Shown: in pieces, positions 1-6,304 of the stretch | How the letters are laid out: each line of letters opens with the position of its first letter | Numbering within the stretch: position 1 is the first letter of the stretch | From: Candidatus Bipolaricaulis sp. | GTDB lineage: Bacteria; Bipolaricaulota; Bipolaricaulia; Bipolaricaulales; Bipolaricaulaceae | Assembly (NCBI GenBank): GCA_020062805.1 | Contig: JAGUVP010000264.1 | Span: forward strand, 1-16,489 | DNA length: 16,489 nucleotides | Direction of reading: 5' to 3' | Made by a program: the position numbers and the translations under genes | The notes under the pieces: generated by a model | Told to the model about the DNA's origin: nothing | The model's input: the letters and a program-made list of their open reading frames with translations, nothing else | Database searches by the model: none

Positions 1-2
1 CT

Positions 3-92
3 CAGAAGCCAACGTTGGAAGAAGGAGCGAGAATCCTCGCCGAGGCATTGGAAGGAACGATCCTACGGGAGGGAGACAATGGGAACAGGTGA
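3..92 (+). CDS. dnaX: Probable 3' end of dnaX (DNA polymerase III tau/gamma subunit), partial
   Basis: An open frame enters from the left edge and stops at TGA 90-92, overlapping the next gene by 14 bases. Its roughly 29 visible residues include an acidic-helical run (PTLEEGARILAEALEGT) that reads like real protein. The identification as dnaX rests on the very common bacterial gene order dnaX-ybaB-recR, not on a motif, because no clamp-loader ATPase domain is in view. If correct, this is the C-terminal tail of the clamp-loader subunit. Coding status is fairly likely; the gene name is inference. Confidence 0.5.
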   Translation, partial: QKPTLEEGARILAEALEGTILREGDNGNR

Positions 93-396
93 TCTGCGGA
101 ACCTGATGAAGGAGGCGCAACGCCTCCAGACGCAGATGGCGGAGAACCAGCGCAAGTTGGCCGAGACCGAAGTGGAAGCCACCTCAGGCGGGGGCGTGGT
201 CAAGGCCGTGGTGAACGGTCACGGCGAGCTTCAGAAGGTGGAGATCTCTCCCGAGGTCGCGCGACCGGACGAAGTAGACCTGCTAGCTGATCTTGTAGTC
301 GCAGCGGTCCGCGAGGCCCAGGCAAAAGCCAAGGAACTCGTCCAAAAGACGATGGCCCCCCTCACGCGGCTCCTCCCCCCGGGATTTGGCGGATGA
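79..396 (+). CDS. ybaB: YbaB/EbfC family nucleoid-associated DNA-binding protein
   Basis: A 105-residue protein of the usual family length. The N-terminal half is a helix rich in Lys, Gln and Glu (about residues 4-33, beginning DLRNLMKEAQRLQTQM), followed by the family's strand region with the glycine-rich turn SGGGVVKAVVNGHGEL near residues 36-51 and the EISPEV segment. A C-terminal helix follows (about 67-92). Family members form dimers that bind DNA and are thought to act in nucleoid organisation or with RecR. An RBS-like GGGAGGGAG precedes the ATG. The stop overlaps the recR start as ATGA, so the two are almost certainly co-translated. Confidence 0.93.
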   Translation: MGTGDLRNLMKEAQRLQTQMAENQRKLAETEVEATSGGGVVKAVVNGHGELQKVEISPEVARPDEVDLLADLVVAAVREAQAKAKELVQKTMAPLTRLLPPGFGG

Positions 397-977
397 TCGC
401 TCCCCTCGAAGATCTCCTCGCCACCTTGTCCCGCCTGCCGGGGATCGGACGACGATCAGCAGAGCGAATCGCGTTCTTCCTCCTCGCCAAGCCGGAGGAA
501 GGAAGAAGGCTCACGGCGACCCTGGCCGGACTCGACCGCATCACCCGCTGCCCGCGGTGCGGGAACTTCGCCACCGACGGCCCGTGCGCGATCTGCCGCG
601 ACCCCAAGCGCGATGGAACAACGCTCTGCACCGTCGCCCGGCCGTGGGAGATCCCCCACATCGAGAAGACGGGGGAATACCGAGGCCGCTACCACGTGTT
701 GGGAGGGCTCATCTCTCCAAGCCAGGACATCGGTCCTGACGACCTCGCCGTGGCCAGCCTCGTGGAACGGGTAAAGGTCGAGGGCGTTCGGGAAGTGATC
801 CTCGCCCTCGAGCCCAAGCTCGACGGCGACCTCACCGCGATGCACCTGCTGCGGGTGCTCAAGCCGTTGGGCATAGCAGTTTCGCAGCTCGCCCACGGGA
901 TCCCCGTGGGGCGGGACCTCGAATCCGCCGACGAACTCACCCTCGGCCGCGCCCTCAAGGGCCGGACGCAGCTCTAG
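393..977 (+). CDS. recR: Recombination protein RecR
   Basis: A 194-residue protein matching RecR in length and domain order. It has an N-terminal helix-hairpin-helix (LSRLPGIGRRSAERIAFFLL, about 12-31), a four-Cys zinc finger (C53, C56, C65, C68, pattern CPRCGNFATDGPCAIC), a Toprim domain (about 79-172) containing the hallmark EKTGEYRGRYHVLGGLISP, and the C-terminal GIPVGRDLESADELTLGRAL segment. RecR works with RecO (and RecF) to load RecA at gaps during recombinational repair. The start ATG overlaps the ybaB stop by 4 bases. Oddities: the Toprim Glu normally found in the CVVExP strand is Ala (CTVARP, A82), and the usual ATNPTVEGEATA stretch reads ALEPKLDGDLTA. Confidence 0.96.
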   Translation: MIAPLEDLLATLSRLPGIGRRSAERIAFFLLAKPEEGRRLTATLAGLDRITRCPRCGNFATDGPCAICRDPKRDGTTLCTVARPWEIPHIEKTGEYRGRYHVLGGLISPSQDIGPDDLAVASLVERVKVEGVREVILALEPKLDGDLTAMHLLRVLKPLGIAVSQLAHGIPVGRDLESADELTLGRALKGRTQL

Positions 978-985
978 GCCTGCTT

Positions 986-1058
986 TACGCCCGGCAGGAT
1001 TTGAACCTGCGTCCTCTGCCTCCGCAGGGCAGCGCTCTATCCCCTGAGCTACGGGCGC
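986..1058 (-). tRNA. tRNA-Arg, anticodon GCG
   Basis: Read on the minus strand, the sequence folds as a complete 73-base cloverleaf: acceptor GCGCCCG/CGGGCGT with a G1-U72 wobble, D arm GCTC/GAGC, anticodon stem CTGCC/GGCAG with loop CTGCGGA, a five-base variable loop and T arm GCAGG/CCTGC with TTCAAAT. The anticodon is GCG, which reads CGC (Arg). No 3' CCA is encoded, because AAG follows the discriminator A. It lies head-on to recR with an eight-base gap, downstream of the tRNA-Ser gene on the same strand. GCG in place of the usual bacterial ACG (inosine) is notable. Confidence 0.93.
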
Positions 1059-1144
1059 GTCAACACAGCCACAAGTCTAAGGTCCAAAAGTTGAAAGTCC
1101 AACCGCATTCCTGACCTGCGACTCGGGACCTGAGACTGTCCTTA
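1059..1144. other. Spacer between the tRNA genes with degenerate short repeats
   Basis: An 86-base spacer. It contains loosely repeated words: GTCTAAGGTCC, GTTGAAAGTCC, GCGACTCGGGACC and TGAGACTGTCC, all variants on a GT/GAC...GTCC theme at irregular spacing. No ORF, promoter or terminator is evident. On the minus strand it would be transcribed between tRNA-Ser and tRNA-Arg if they are co-transcribed. Confidence 0.4.
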
Positions 1145-1231
1145 TGGCGGAGGGACGGGGATTCGAACCCCGAAGGCCTTTCAGCCGTACCGGTTTTCGA
1201 GACCGGCTCCTTGCCGTTCGGACATCCCTCC
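1145..1231 (-). tRNA. tRNA-Ser, anticodon CGA
   Basis: On the minus strand this 87-base sequence folds as a class II tRNA: acceptor GGAGGGA/TCCCTCC, anticodon stem CCGGT/ACCGG with loop CTCGAAA (anticodon CGA, reading UCG), a long variable arm typical of serine tRNAs (TACGGCTGAAAGGCCTTC region) and T arm CGGGG/CCCCG with TTCGAAT. The discriminator is G and the 3' CCA is encoded, unlike the neighbouring tRNA-Arg. It lies about 46 bases downstream of the EamA-family gene on the same strand. Confidence 0.96.
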
Positions 1232-1277
1232 GCTCCAAGTATCGTTCGCGCGGGGTGACGCGTCAACGGAACGCCGA

Positions 1278-2111
1278 TCAGGAGCGTTGGGAGAGGATCC
1301 CAGCCATCACCAGCGCCCCACCTGCCATCTGTACGGGGAAGAGCACCTCGCCGAGGAGCCACCACCCGAAGAGCGCGGCGAACACGGGCTCGGTGGCGAG
1401 CACGATCGCCATCCGCGCTGCCGACGCCCGACGCCCCGCCCAGAGGACGAGGGCGAATGCGCCGGTTGTGGCCAGGGCTGCGGTCACCCCCACCGCGACC
1501 CACACGTGGGACGAGAACGCAAAGCTGACCTCCCTCTGCCACCCCGACCCAGCAAGGGAGAGCAAGGCAACGAGACCGACCTGCGGTGCGAGGAGAGCGC
1601 GGGGATCGCCGGCCTTGGCATAGCGGTCGAGGAGGACGAGGTGCACGGCGAACGCGATCGCGCAGAACGCAGTGAGGAGGTCGCCGAACCACGCCCCCCC
1701 GCCGAGGGAGTCCCCGCCCAGAGCAAGAAGGGACACCCCTCCGCCAGACAGGGCGACCCCGACCCATGCGCGCACACTTGGCCGGCGGCCGAACGCCCAC
1801 GCCACCACCGGTACGAGGACCACGGATAGCCCTGTGATCAACCCCGACTTCTGAGCGGTGGTGTACACGAGCCCCCACGTCTGGAGGAAGTACCCCCCGA
1901 ACAGGGCCAGACCGAGGATCGCTCCCCAGCGCCAATTACGAGCTAAGCGGGCCTCCCGCCGCCCGCGGAGGAAGGGCAGGGCAAGGAGGGTCGCCAAGGT
2001 GAACCGCAGAGCGAGAAACCAGAACGGGCCGACCTCCCGCAGCGCGTCCTTCACCAGGACGAACGTCCACCCCCACACCGCGCTGGCGAGGAGAAGGGCG
2101 CCGGTGGCCAT
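1278..2111 (-). CDS. EamA/DMT-family transporter (10 TM drug/metabolite transporter)
   Basis: A 277-residue, very hydrophobic protein with two tandem EamA repeats (about 2-130 and 140-275) and about ten membrane segments, the normal size for the family. The first segment reads LLLASAVWGWTFVLVKDAL, the typical opening, with conserved Gly/Trp and the following FWFLALRFTLATLLALPFLRG. The second repeat ends with MAIVLATEPVFAALFGWWLLGE, the most characteristic EamA stretch. Members export amino acids, metabolites or drugs from the inner membrane; the substrate cannot be read from sequence. The ATG overlaps the ychF TGA by one base (TGATG), so it is probably translated by coupling in the sucD-ychF unit. 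The two tRNAs lie downstream. Confidence 0.92.
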   Translation of the reverse strand: MATGALLLASAVWGWTFVLVKDALREVGPFWFLALRFTLATLLALPFLRGRREARLARNWRWGAILGLALFGGYFLQTWGLVYTTAQKSGLITGLSVVLVPVVAWAFGRRPSVRAWVGVALSGGGVSLLALGGDSLGGGAWFGDLLTAFCAIAFAVHLVLLDRYAKAGDPRALLAPQVGLVALLSLAGSGWQREVSFAFSSHVWVAVGVTAALATTGAFALVLWAGRRASAARMAIVLATEPVFAALFGWWLLGEVLFPVQMAGGALVMAGILSQRS

Positions 2112-3199
2112 CAGGCAGAGATGAAGTGGATGACGTCGCCGTCCTGGACCGTGTAATCACGGCCAGCACGGTGGATCTTGCCCGCCTCTCGCAGCGCCCG
2201 CTCGGAGCCGACGGCGAGTAGATCGGGGAGATGGATGACCTCGGCGAGAACGAACCGGTCACGGAAATCGGTGTGGATCGCCGCTCCCGCGTCGGGGGCT
2301 TTCGTCCCGGCGGGGACCGTCCACGCCCGGACCTCAGGCCCTTCCACCGTGTAGAAGGTGATCACCGAGAGGAGGCGGTACGCCTCGGTCACCAGACGCA
2401 CGAGGGCAGACTCGGCGAGGCCGTACTCCCGGAGGAACGCCTGGCGCTCTCCTTCGTCCGGGCACGCCTCCCCGAGCTCCGCCTCGAGCTTTCCGCGGAC
2501 GACGATCCACCCCGCCCCACTCTCCTGGGCGATGGCGGCCAGGGTCCGTGACAGGGCGCTCTCTCCCTCGTCGCCGACGTTGGCCACGAACAGAACCGAC
2601 TTCGAGGTGAGGGGAGCGAGCTCGCGGAGGAGGGGCAGCTCGTGGGAGGAGAAGTGCAGCGTGCGGATCGACTCCCCCGCGTTCACGGCTGCGAGAAGGC
2701 GGTCGAGGAAGGCGACCTCCTCCTGCGCCGCCTTGTCGCCGGTGCGGGCGGCCTTGGCGGACCGCTCCCGCCGGCGCTCGAGGGTCTCCCGATCCTTGGC
2801 GAGGAGTTCCCCATCCACCACCCCGATGTCCCGCCGCACGTCGAGCTCGCCCATGGGATGGGCGATGTCCGGGTCCTGGAAGCAACGCACCACGTGGAGG
2901 ATCGCCTCCACGCCACGGATCTCGGCGAGGAACTGGTTTCCCAGCCCTTCCCCCTGCGATGCCCGTTCCACCAGGCCGGCGATGTCCACGACCTCGATCG
3001 TCGTCGGGACCTTCCTCTTGCCGGGGAACAACGCGTGGAGCCGATCCAGCCGTCCGTCGGGAACGGCCGCCACCCCGTGGTGGGGTTCGATCGTGCAGAA
3101 CGGGTACGGCTCGACCTTCGCCCCGGCCAGGGTGAGGGCGTTGAAGATGGTGGACTTCCCCGCGTTGGGGAGCCCGACCAAGCCGAAGCTTCGGCTCAC
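2111..3199 (-). CDS. ychF: Redox-regulated ATPase YchF (Obg-family, OLA1-like)
   Basis: A 362-residue protein of full family length. It has P-loop GLPNAGKST (9-17), switch and G3 region [22 protein letters not shown] (70-91), a charged coiled-coil stretch (about 130-165), the NVGDE motif (207-211, the position that gives YchF its ATP rather than GTP preference) and a C-terminal TGS domain (about 279-361). The signature [23 protein letters not shown] and the terminal VQDGDVIHF are all present. YchF binds ribosomes and is linked to stress responses and translation. Translation starts with GTG, overlapping the sucD stop as GTGA, so it is coupled to sucD; eamA follows with a one-base overlap. Confidence 0.97.
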   Translation of the reverse strand: MSRSFGLVGLPNAGKSTIFNALTLAGAKVEPYPFCTIEPHHGVAAVPDGRLDRLHALFPGKRKVPTTIEVVDIAGLVERASQGEGLGNQFLAEIRGVEAILHVVRCFQDPDIAHPMGELDVRRDIGVVDGELLAKDRETLERRRERSAKAARTGDKAAQEEVAFLDRLLAAVNAGESIRTLHFSSHELPLLRELAPLTSKSVLFVANVGDEGESALSRTLAAIAQESGAGWIVVRGKLEAELGEACPDEGERQAFLREYGLAESALVRLVTEAYRLLSVITFYTVEGPEVRAWTVPAGTKAPDAGAAIHTDFRDRFVLAEVIHLPDLLAVGSERALREAGKIHRAGRDYTVQDGDVIHFISA

Positions 3200-4065
3200 C
3201 GCAGCGCCTCCTTGACGAGAACGGCGACCTCGCCGGGGGTGCGGGCGACGGGGATCCCCGCCTTCTCCAAACGTTCCGCTTTCGCCTGGGCCGTGCCCTC
3301 GCTTCCCGTCACGATCGCCCCGGCGTGTCCCATCCGCTTTCCCGGCGGGGCCGAGAACCCGGCGATGTACGCCACAACCGGCTTCGTCCCCTTCTCGGCG
3401 AGGTAGGCCGCGGCCTCCTCCTCGGCGCTGCCCCCGATCTCCCCGACGAGGACGACGACCTTTGTCTCAGGATCGGACTCAAACAAGGGAAGGAGGTCGG
3501 TGAACGAGCTCCCGATGATCGGGTCCCCCCCGATCCCGATCACCGTGGACTCGCCGATCCCCGCCTGCGACAGGTGATGGGCAATCTCGTAGGTGAGCGT
3601 GCCGGAGCGGGAAACGATCCCCACCGACCCAGGGGTGAACGCCGCGGGGGGGATGACCCCGACCTTGGCCTTGCCCGGAGAGATCAGGCCGGGGCAGTTG
3701 GGGCCGATGAGCCGGACCGGGTACGCCTTGAGGAGTGGATAGGTGCGGAGCATGGCGTGAAGGGCGATCCCCTCCGTGATGCACACGAGAAGAGGGATCC
3801 CGGCGGCCGCGGCCTCGAGGAGCGCATCCGGTGCAAACGCCGCGGGGACGAACAGGACCGAGGCGTCCAGGCAATGGGCTTCCGCCGCCTCGGCCACCGA
3901 GTCGTAGACCGGGATCCCATCGAGGGCCGTGCCGCCCTTGCCCGGGGTGACCCCGGCCACGACCTTGGTTCCGTAGGACACCATCTGCCGGGTGTGGAAC
4001 GCTCCCTCGCCCCCGGTGATGCCCTGAACGACTACCTGTGTGTTCGCGTCTACTAGAATCGCCAC
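3196..4065 (-). CDS. sucD: Succinate-CoA ligase (ADP-forming) alpha subunit
   Basis: A 289-residue protein. I place the start at the GTG at 4065, not the in-frame GTG at 4083: it follows GGAGGG with a six-base spacer and gives the canonical N-terminus [18 protein letters not shown]. It has a CoA-binding Rossmann domain with GITG (15-18), [13 protein letters not shown] (118-130) and a ligase domain with SRSGTLTYE (152-160), GIGGDPIIG and the phosphohistidine loop [10 protein letters not shown] (H247). With SucC the enzyme interconverts succinyl-CoA and succinate with substrate-level phosphorylation. No sucC lies upstream, where it is usually found; the next gene that way is divergent dppB. It leads the sucD-ychF-eamA unit. 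Confidence 0.96.
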   Translation of the reverse strand: MAILVDANTQVVVQGITGGEGAFHTRQMVSYGTKVVAGVTPGKGGTALDGIPVYDSVAEAAEAHCLDASVLFVPAAFAPDALLEAAAAGIPLLVCITEGIALHAMLRTYPLLKAYPVRLIGPNCPGLISPGKAKVGVIPPAAFTPGSVGIVSRSGTLTYEIAHHLSQAGIGESTVIGIGGDPIIGSSFTDLLPLFESDPETKVVVLVGEIGGSAEEEAAAYLAEKGTKPVVAYIAGFSAPPGKRMGHAGAIVTGSEGTAQAKAERLEKAGIPVARTPGEVAVLVKEALR

Positions 4066-4099
4066 GTGTTGCCCTCCGTCCACAAGGATAGCACCGCCG

Positions 4100-4129
4100 A
4101 GGATACGGGAGATGCCGCCAATAGAACAA
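4100..4129 (-). promoter_or_regulatory. Candidate promoter for sucD-ychF-eamA
   Basis: On the minus strand a TTGTTC (4129-4124) and TATCCT (4105-4100) are separated by 18 bases, giving a modest sigma70-like promoter with a leader of about 25-30 bases before the sucD GTG. The match is only partial and the choice is weak. Another TATCCT occurs closer to the gene (4089-4084) without a clear -35. Confidence 0.3.
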
Positions 4130-4164
4130 CTCGCTGCAATCCCTCTCTCGCCAGGACAGAGTGG

Positions 4165-4193
4165 TTGACAGGCATCGAGTGGGTGAGTATAAC
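4165..4193 (+). promoter_or_regulatory. Strong sigma70-type promoter for the dppB1 locus, near-leaderless
   Basis: TTGACA (4165-4170) and TATAAC (4188-4193) are separated by exactly 17 bases, a near-consensus promoter. A start site about seven bases after the -10 box falls at roughly 4199-4201, only four to six bases before the ATG at 4205. No Shine-Dalgarno sequence precedes that ATG. The mRNA is therefore predicted to be leaderless or nearly so. It lies in the 139-base divergent gap between sucD and dppB1. Confidence 0.8.
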
Positions 4194-4204
4194 CCGCGGT
4201 TCGT

Positions 4205-5182
4205 ATGATTCAGTATCTGGTGCGGCGGCTGCTGTGGGCGATCCCCGTGTTGCTGGCCATCATGGTGGTCACGTTCTTCCTTGCTCGTGCCATCCCGGGG
4301 GGGCCGTTTGATTTTCGAGGAGACAAGCAGATACCGGAGACGATTCGCAAGAACCTGGAGCGAAAGTACGGGTTGGACCTCCCTCTGCACCAACAGCTCG
4401 GACGCTGGATCTGGGACGCGATCCGGTTTGACTTCGGCCCGTCCTATGCATCACGGTCTCAGACCGTAACCGACATCCTCAAGCGCACGTTCCCTATCTC
4501 GTTCCAGCTGGGGGTGCTCGCTCTCCTGTTCGCCTTATGCATCGGAATCCCCATGGGGACCATCGCTGCGGTCAAGCAGAACACGATCGTTGACTACGGA
4601 GCTACGTTCGCGGCGATTCTGGGTGTATCTATGCCCACCATGGTCACGGGCCCCCTCCTGATGTGGGTGTTCGCTCTCATTCTCGGGTGGCTCCCCGCAG
4701 CACGGTGGGGCACGGACTACACCCAGCTCTACCTTGGATTCTTCCCCAACCTCCTCTCGGGCAAGTTCTGGCTCCACGCGATTCTGCCCTCCCTAACCTT
4801 GGGCCTGGCGTATTCGGCGTCCATCGCGCGACTGACCCGGGCAAGCCTTCTTCAGGTTATCCGTGAGGACTACATCCGAACCGCATACGCCAAGGGACTG
4901 CCGGGGCGAAGGACGGTCATCCTGCACGGGCTGCGAAACAGCCTCATCCCGGTAGCGACAGTCCTCGGCCCAATGTTCGCCGGAATTGTGACAGGCAGCA
5001 TGATTGTCGAGCAGATCTTCGGTATCGCGGGAATGGGGAAGTACTTCGTGACCTCCGTAACCAACCGGGACTACCCGATGATCATGGGGGCCGTGTTGCT
5101 GTACTCCGTACTGTTGGTAGGGGCGAACCTGCTGGTGGATGTAAGCTACGCCTGGCTTGACCCAAGGATTCGGTACGACTGA
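4205..5182 (+). CDS. Peptide ABC transporter permease, DppB/OppB type (first locus)
   Basis: A 325-residue inner-membrane protein of normal family length. It begins [20 protein letters not shown] with the family's first membrane helix, then [11 protein letters not shown] and the [14 protein letters not shown] periplasmic segment (about 51-64). A BPD_transp_1 core follows, with the cytoplasmic EAA loop [16 protein letters not shown] (about 221-236), which docks with the ATPase, and a C-terminal [11 protein letters not shown] typical of DppB. It would pair with the DppC-type permease next to it (TGATG, one-base overlap). The start codon is fixed by the promoter immediately upstream. The substrate is probably di- or oligopeptides, though related systems take sugars or nickel. 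Confidence 0.93.
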   Translation: MIQYLVRRLLWAIPVLLAIMVVTFFLARAIPGGPFDFRGDKQIPETIRKNLERKYGLDLPLHQQLGRWIWDAIRFDFGPSYASRSQTVTDILKRTFPISFQLGVLALLFALCIGIPMGTIAAVKQNTIVDYGATFAAILGVSMPTMVTGPLLMWVFALILGWLPAARWGTDYTQLYLGFFPNLLSGKFWLHAILPSLTLGLAYSASIARLTRASLLQVIREDYIRTAYAKGLPGRRTVILHGLRNSLIPVATVLGPMFAGIVTGSMIVEQIFGIAGMGKYFVTSVTNRDYPMIMGAVLLYSVLLVGANLLVDVSYAWLDPRIRYD

Positions 5183-6180
5183 TGGCCCTCCAGAAGCGCA
5201 CGATGGGGGCAAACGGAGAAATGCGAGGGCGGAGCCCGACTCAGGACGCGTTCCGGCGCCTGTTCAGACACCGAGCAGCCACTGTCGGCGCCATCTACGT
5301 TCTCCTGCTGGTGATCGTGGCGCTGTTCGTGGACACAACGATCCCCGCCGCGATCTTCGGAGGAGAGGCGCGACCTCTGATCGCCCCCAAGCACTACGCC
5401 GAGGTGAGTTTCTTCGAACGGGATTTGCCTCCGGGGACGCCGGGCTTCCCTCTCGGCACCGACTACCTCGGCCGGGATATCCTCAGCCGTACGCTCTACG
5501 GTACCCGTGTGTCGCTCGCGGTGGCGATTGTGGCAGCAACGGTTGCCCTCATTGTGGGGTTGACCTACGGCGTGATCTCCGGGTTCGCCCCATCGGGTGT
5601 TGACAACGCGATGATGCGGTTCGTGGACTTCCTGTATGGGTTCCCTCTTCTCATCTTCATCATCCTCATGCAGGCCTTGTTCAAGGCGGTGAGCCGCCGC
5701 GGCGCGACGGGGTTCGTGGGGATGATGGTGGGGATCGATAAGGCGTTGGGGGGGATGTTCTTTCTGTTCGTTGCGCTAGGGATCCTCAACTGGATTGGGA
5801 TGGCTCGACTCGCCCGTGGGCAGACCCTGTCTGTCAAGCAGAAGGAGTACATCGAATCGGCGCGTGCCCTGGGAGCGAGCAACCTGCGCATCGTATTCCG
5901 CCACGTTCTTCCCAACATCATTGGACCGTGTATTGTGTCGGAAACGCTGGCGATTCCAGGGTACATCCTGACCGAGGCGTTTCTCAGCTTCATCGGGCTG
6001 GGGGTGACCCCTCCAACCCCGAGCTGGGGACTTATGATCTCGGAGACGTACCAGGGGTTGCGGACATATCCCTGGGAGACGCTCATCCCCGGCGCGGCCC
6101 TCGCCACCACGACGCTCGCGTTCAACTTCCTGGGGGATGGGCTTCGCGACGCGTTTGACCCGCGGTTGAGAGGGACATAG
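5182..6180 (+). CDS. Peptide ABC transporter permease, DppC/OppC type (first locus)
   Basis: A 332-residue permease with the OppC N-terminal segment (FRRLFRHRAATVGAIYVLLLVIVALF, about 24-49). The hallmark LGTDYLGRDILSRTLYGTRVSL (91-112) precedes the core helices. The EAA loop KEYIESARALGASNLRIVFRHVLPN spans about 221-245, and the C-terminus ends NFLGDGLRDAFDPRLRGT, typical of DppC. A Gly/Met-rich extra stretch (about 170-192, RRGATGFVGMMVGIDKALGG) makes it somewhat longer than E. coli DppC (about 300). Its start overlaps the dppB1 stop by one base. It forms the heterodimeric channel with DppB1. Confidence 0.93.
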   Translation: MALQKRTMGANGEMRGRSPTQDAFRRLFRHRAATVGAIYVLLLVIVALFVDTTIPAAIFGGEARPLIAPKHYAEVSFFERDLPPGTPGFPLGTDYLGRDILSRTLYGTRVSLAVAIVAATVALIVGLTYGVISGFAPSGVDNAMMRFVDFLYGFPLLIFIILMQALFKAVSRRGATGFVGMMVGIDKALGGMFFLFVALGILNWIGMARLARGQTLSVKQKEYIESARALGASNLRIVFRHVLPNIIGPCIVSETLAIPGYILTEAFLSFIGLGVTPPTPSWGLMISETYQGLRTYPWETLIPGAALATTTLAFNFLGDGLRDAFDPRLRGT

Positions 6181-6194
6181 ACTATTGGGTTTGC

Positions 6195-6213
6195 GCCAGG
6201 CTTCTGGCCTGGC
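6195..6213 (+). promoter_or_regulatory. Hairpin between dppC1 and SBP1
   Basis: A perfect 7-bp inverted repeat, GCCAGGC-TTCTG-GCCTGGC, lies in the 124-base gap before the binding-protein gene. No T-run follows, so it is not a typical intrinsic terminator. It may be an mRNA stability or processing element that raises SBP levels relative to the permeases. Apart from this I see nothing in the gap but the SBP1 ribosome site. Confidence 0.45.
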
Positions 6214-6304
6214 TCGAGGAGGTGGTCGTCGGAGGGGATCGGGAGGGGTAGCAGGCGATGAGTCTTTCGTTCTTGTGGCAGATAGGAAGCAAAGGAGGCA
6301 TGCG

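Noticed and set aside
2231..3406. Long plus-strand open frames opposite ychF and sucD
   Set aside because: They are complementary-strand shadows of unmistakable genes, with low-complexity composition and no RBS.
6185..6304. N-terminal extension of SBP1 from a TTG at 6185
   Set aside because: The extension is Gly/Arg-rich and covers the hairpin; the ATG at 6305 has a good RBS and starts a clean signal peptide.
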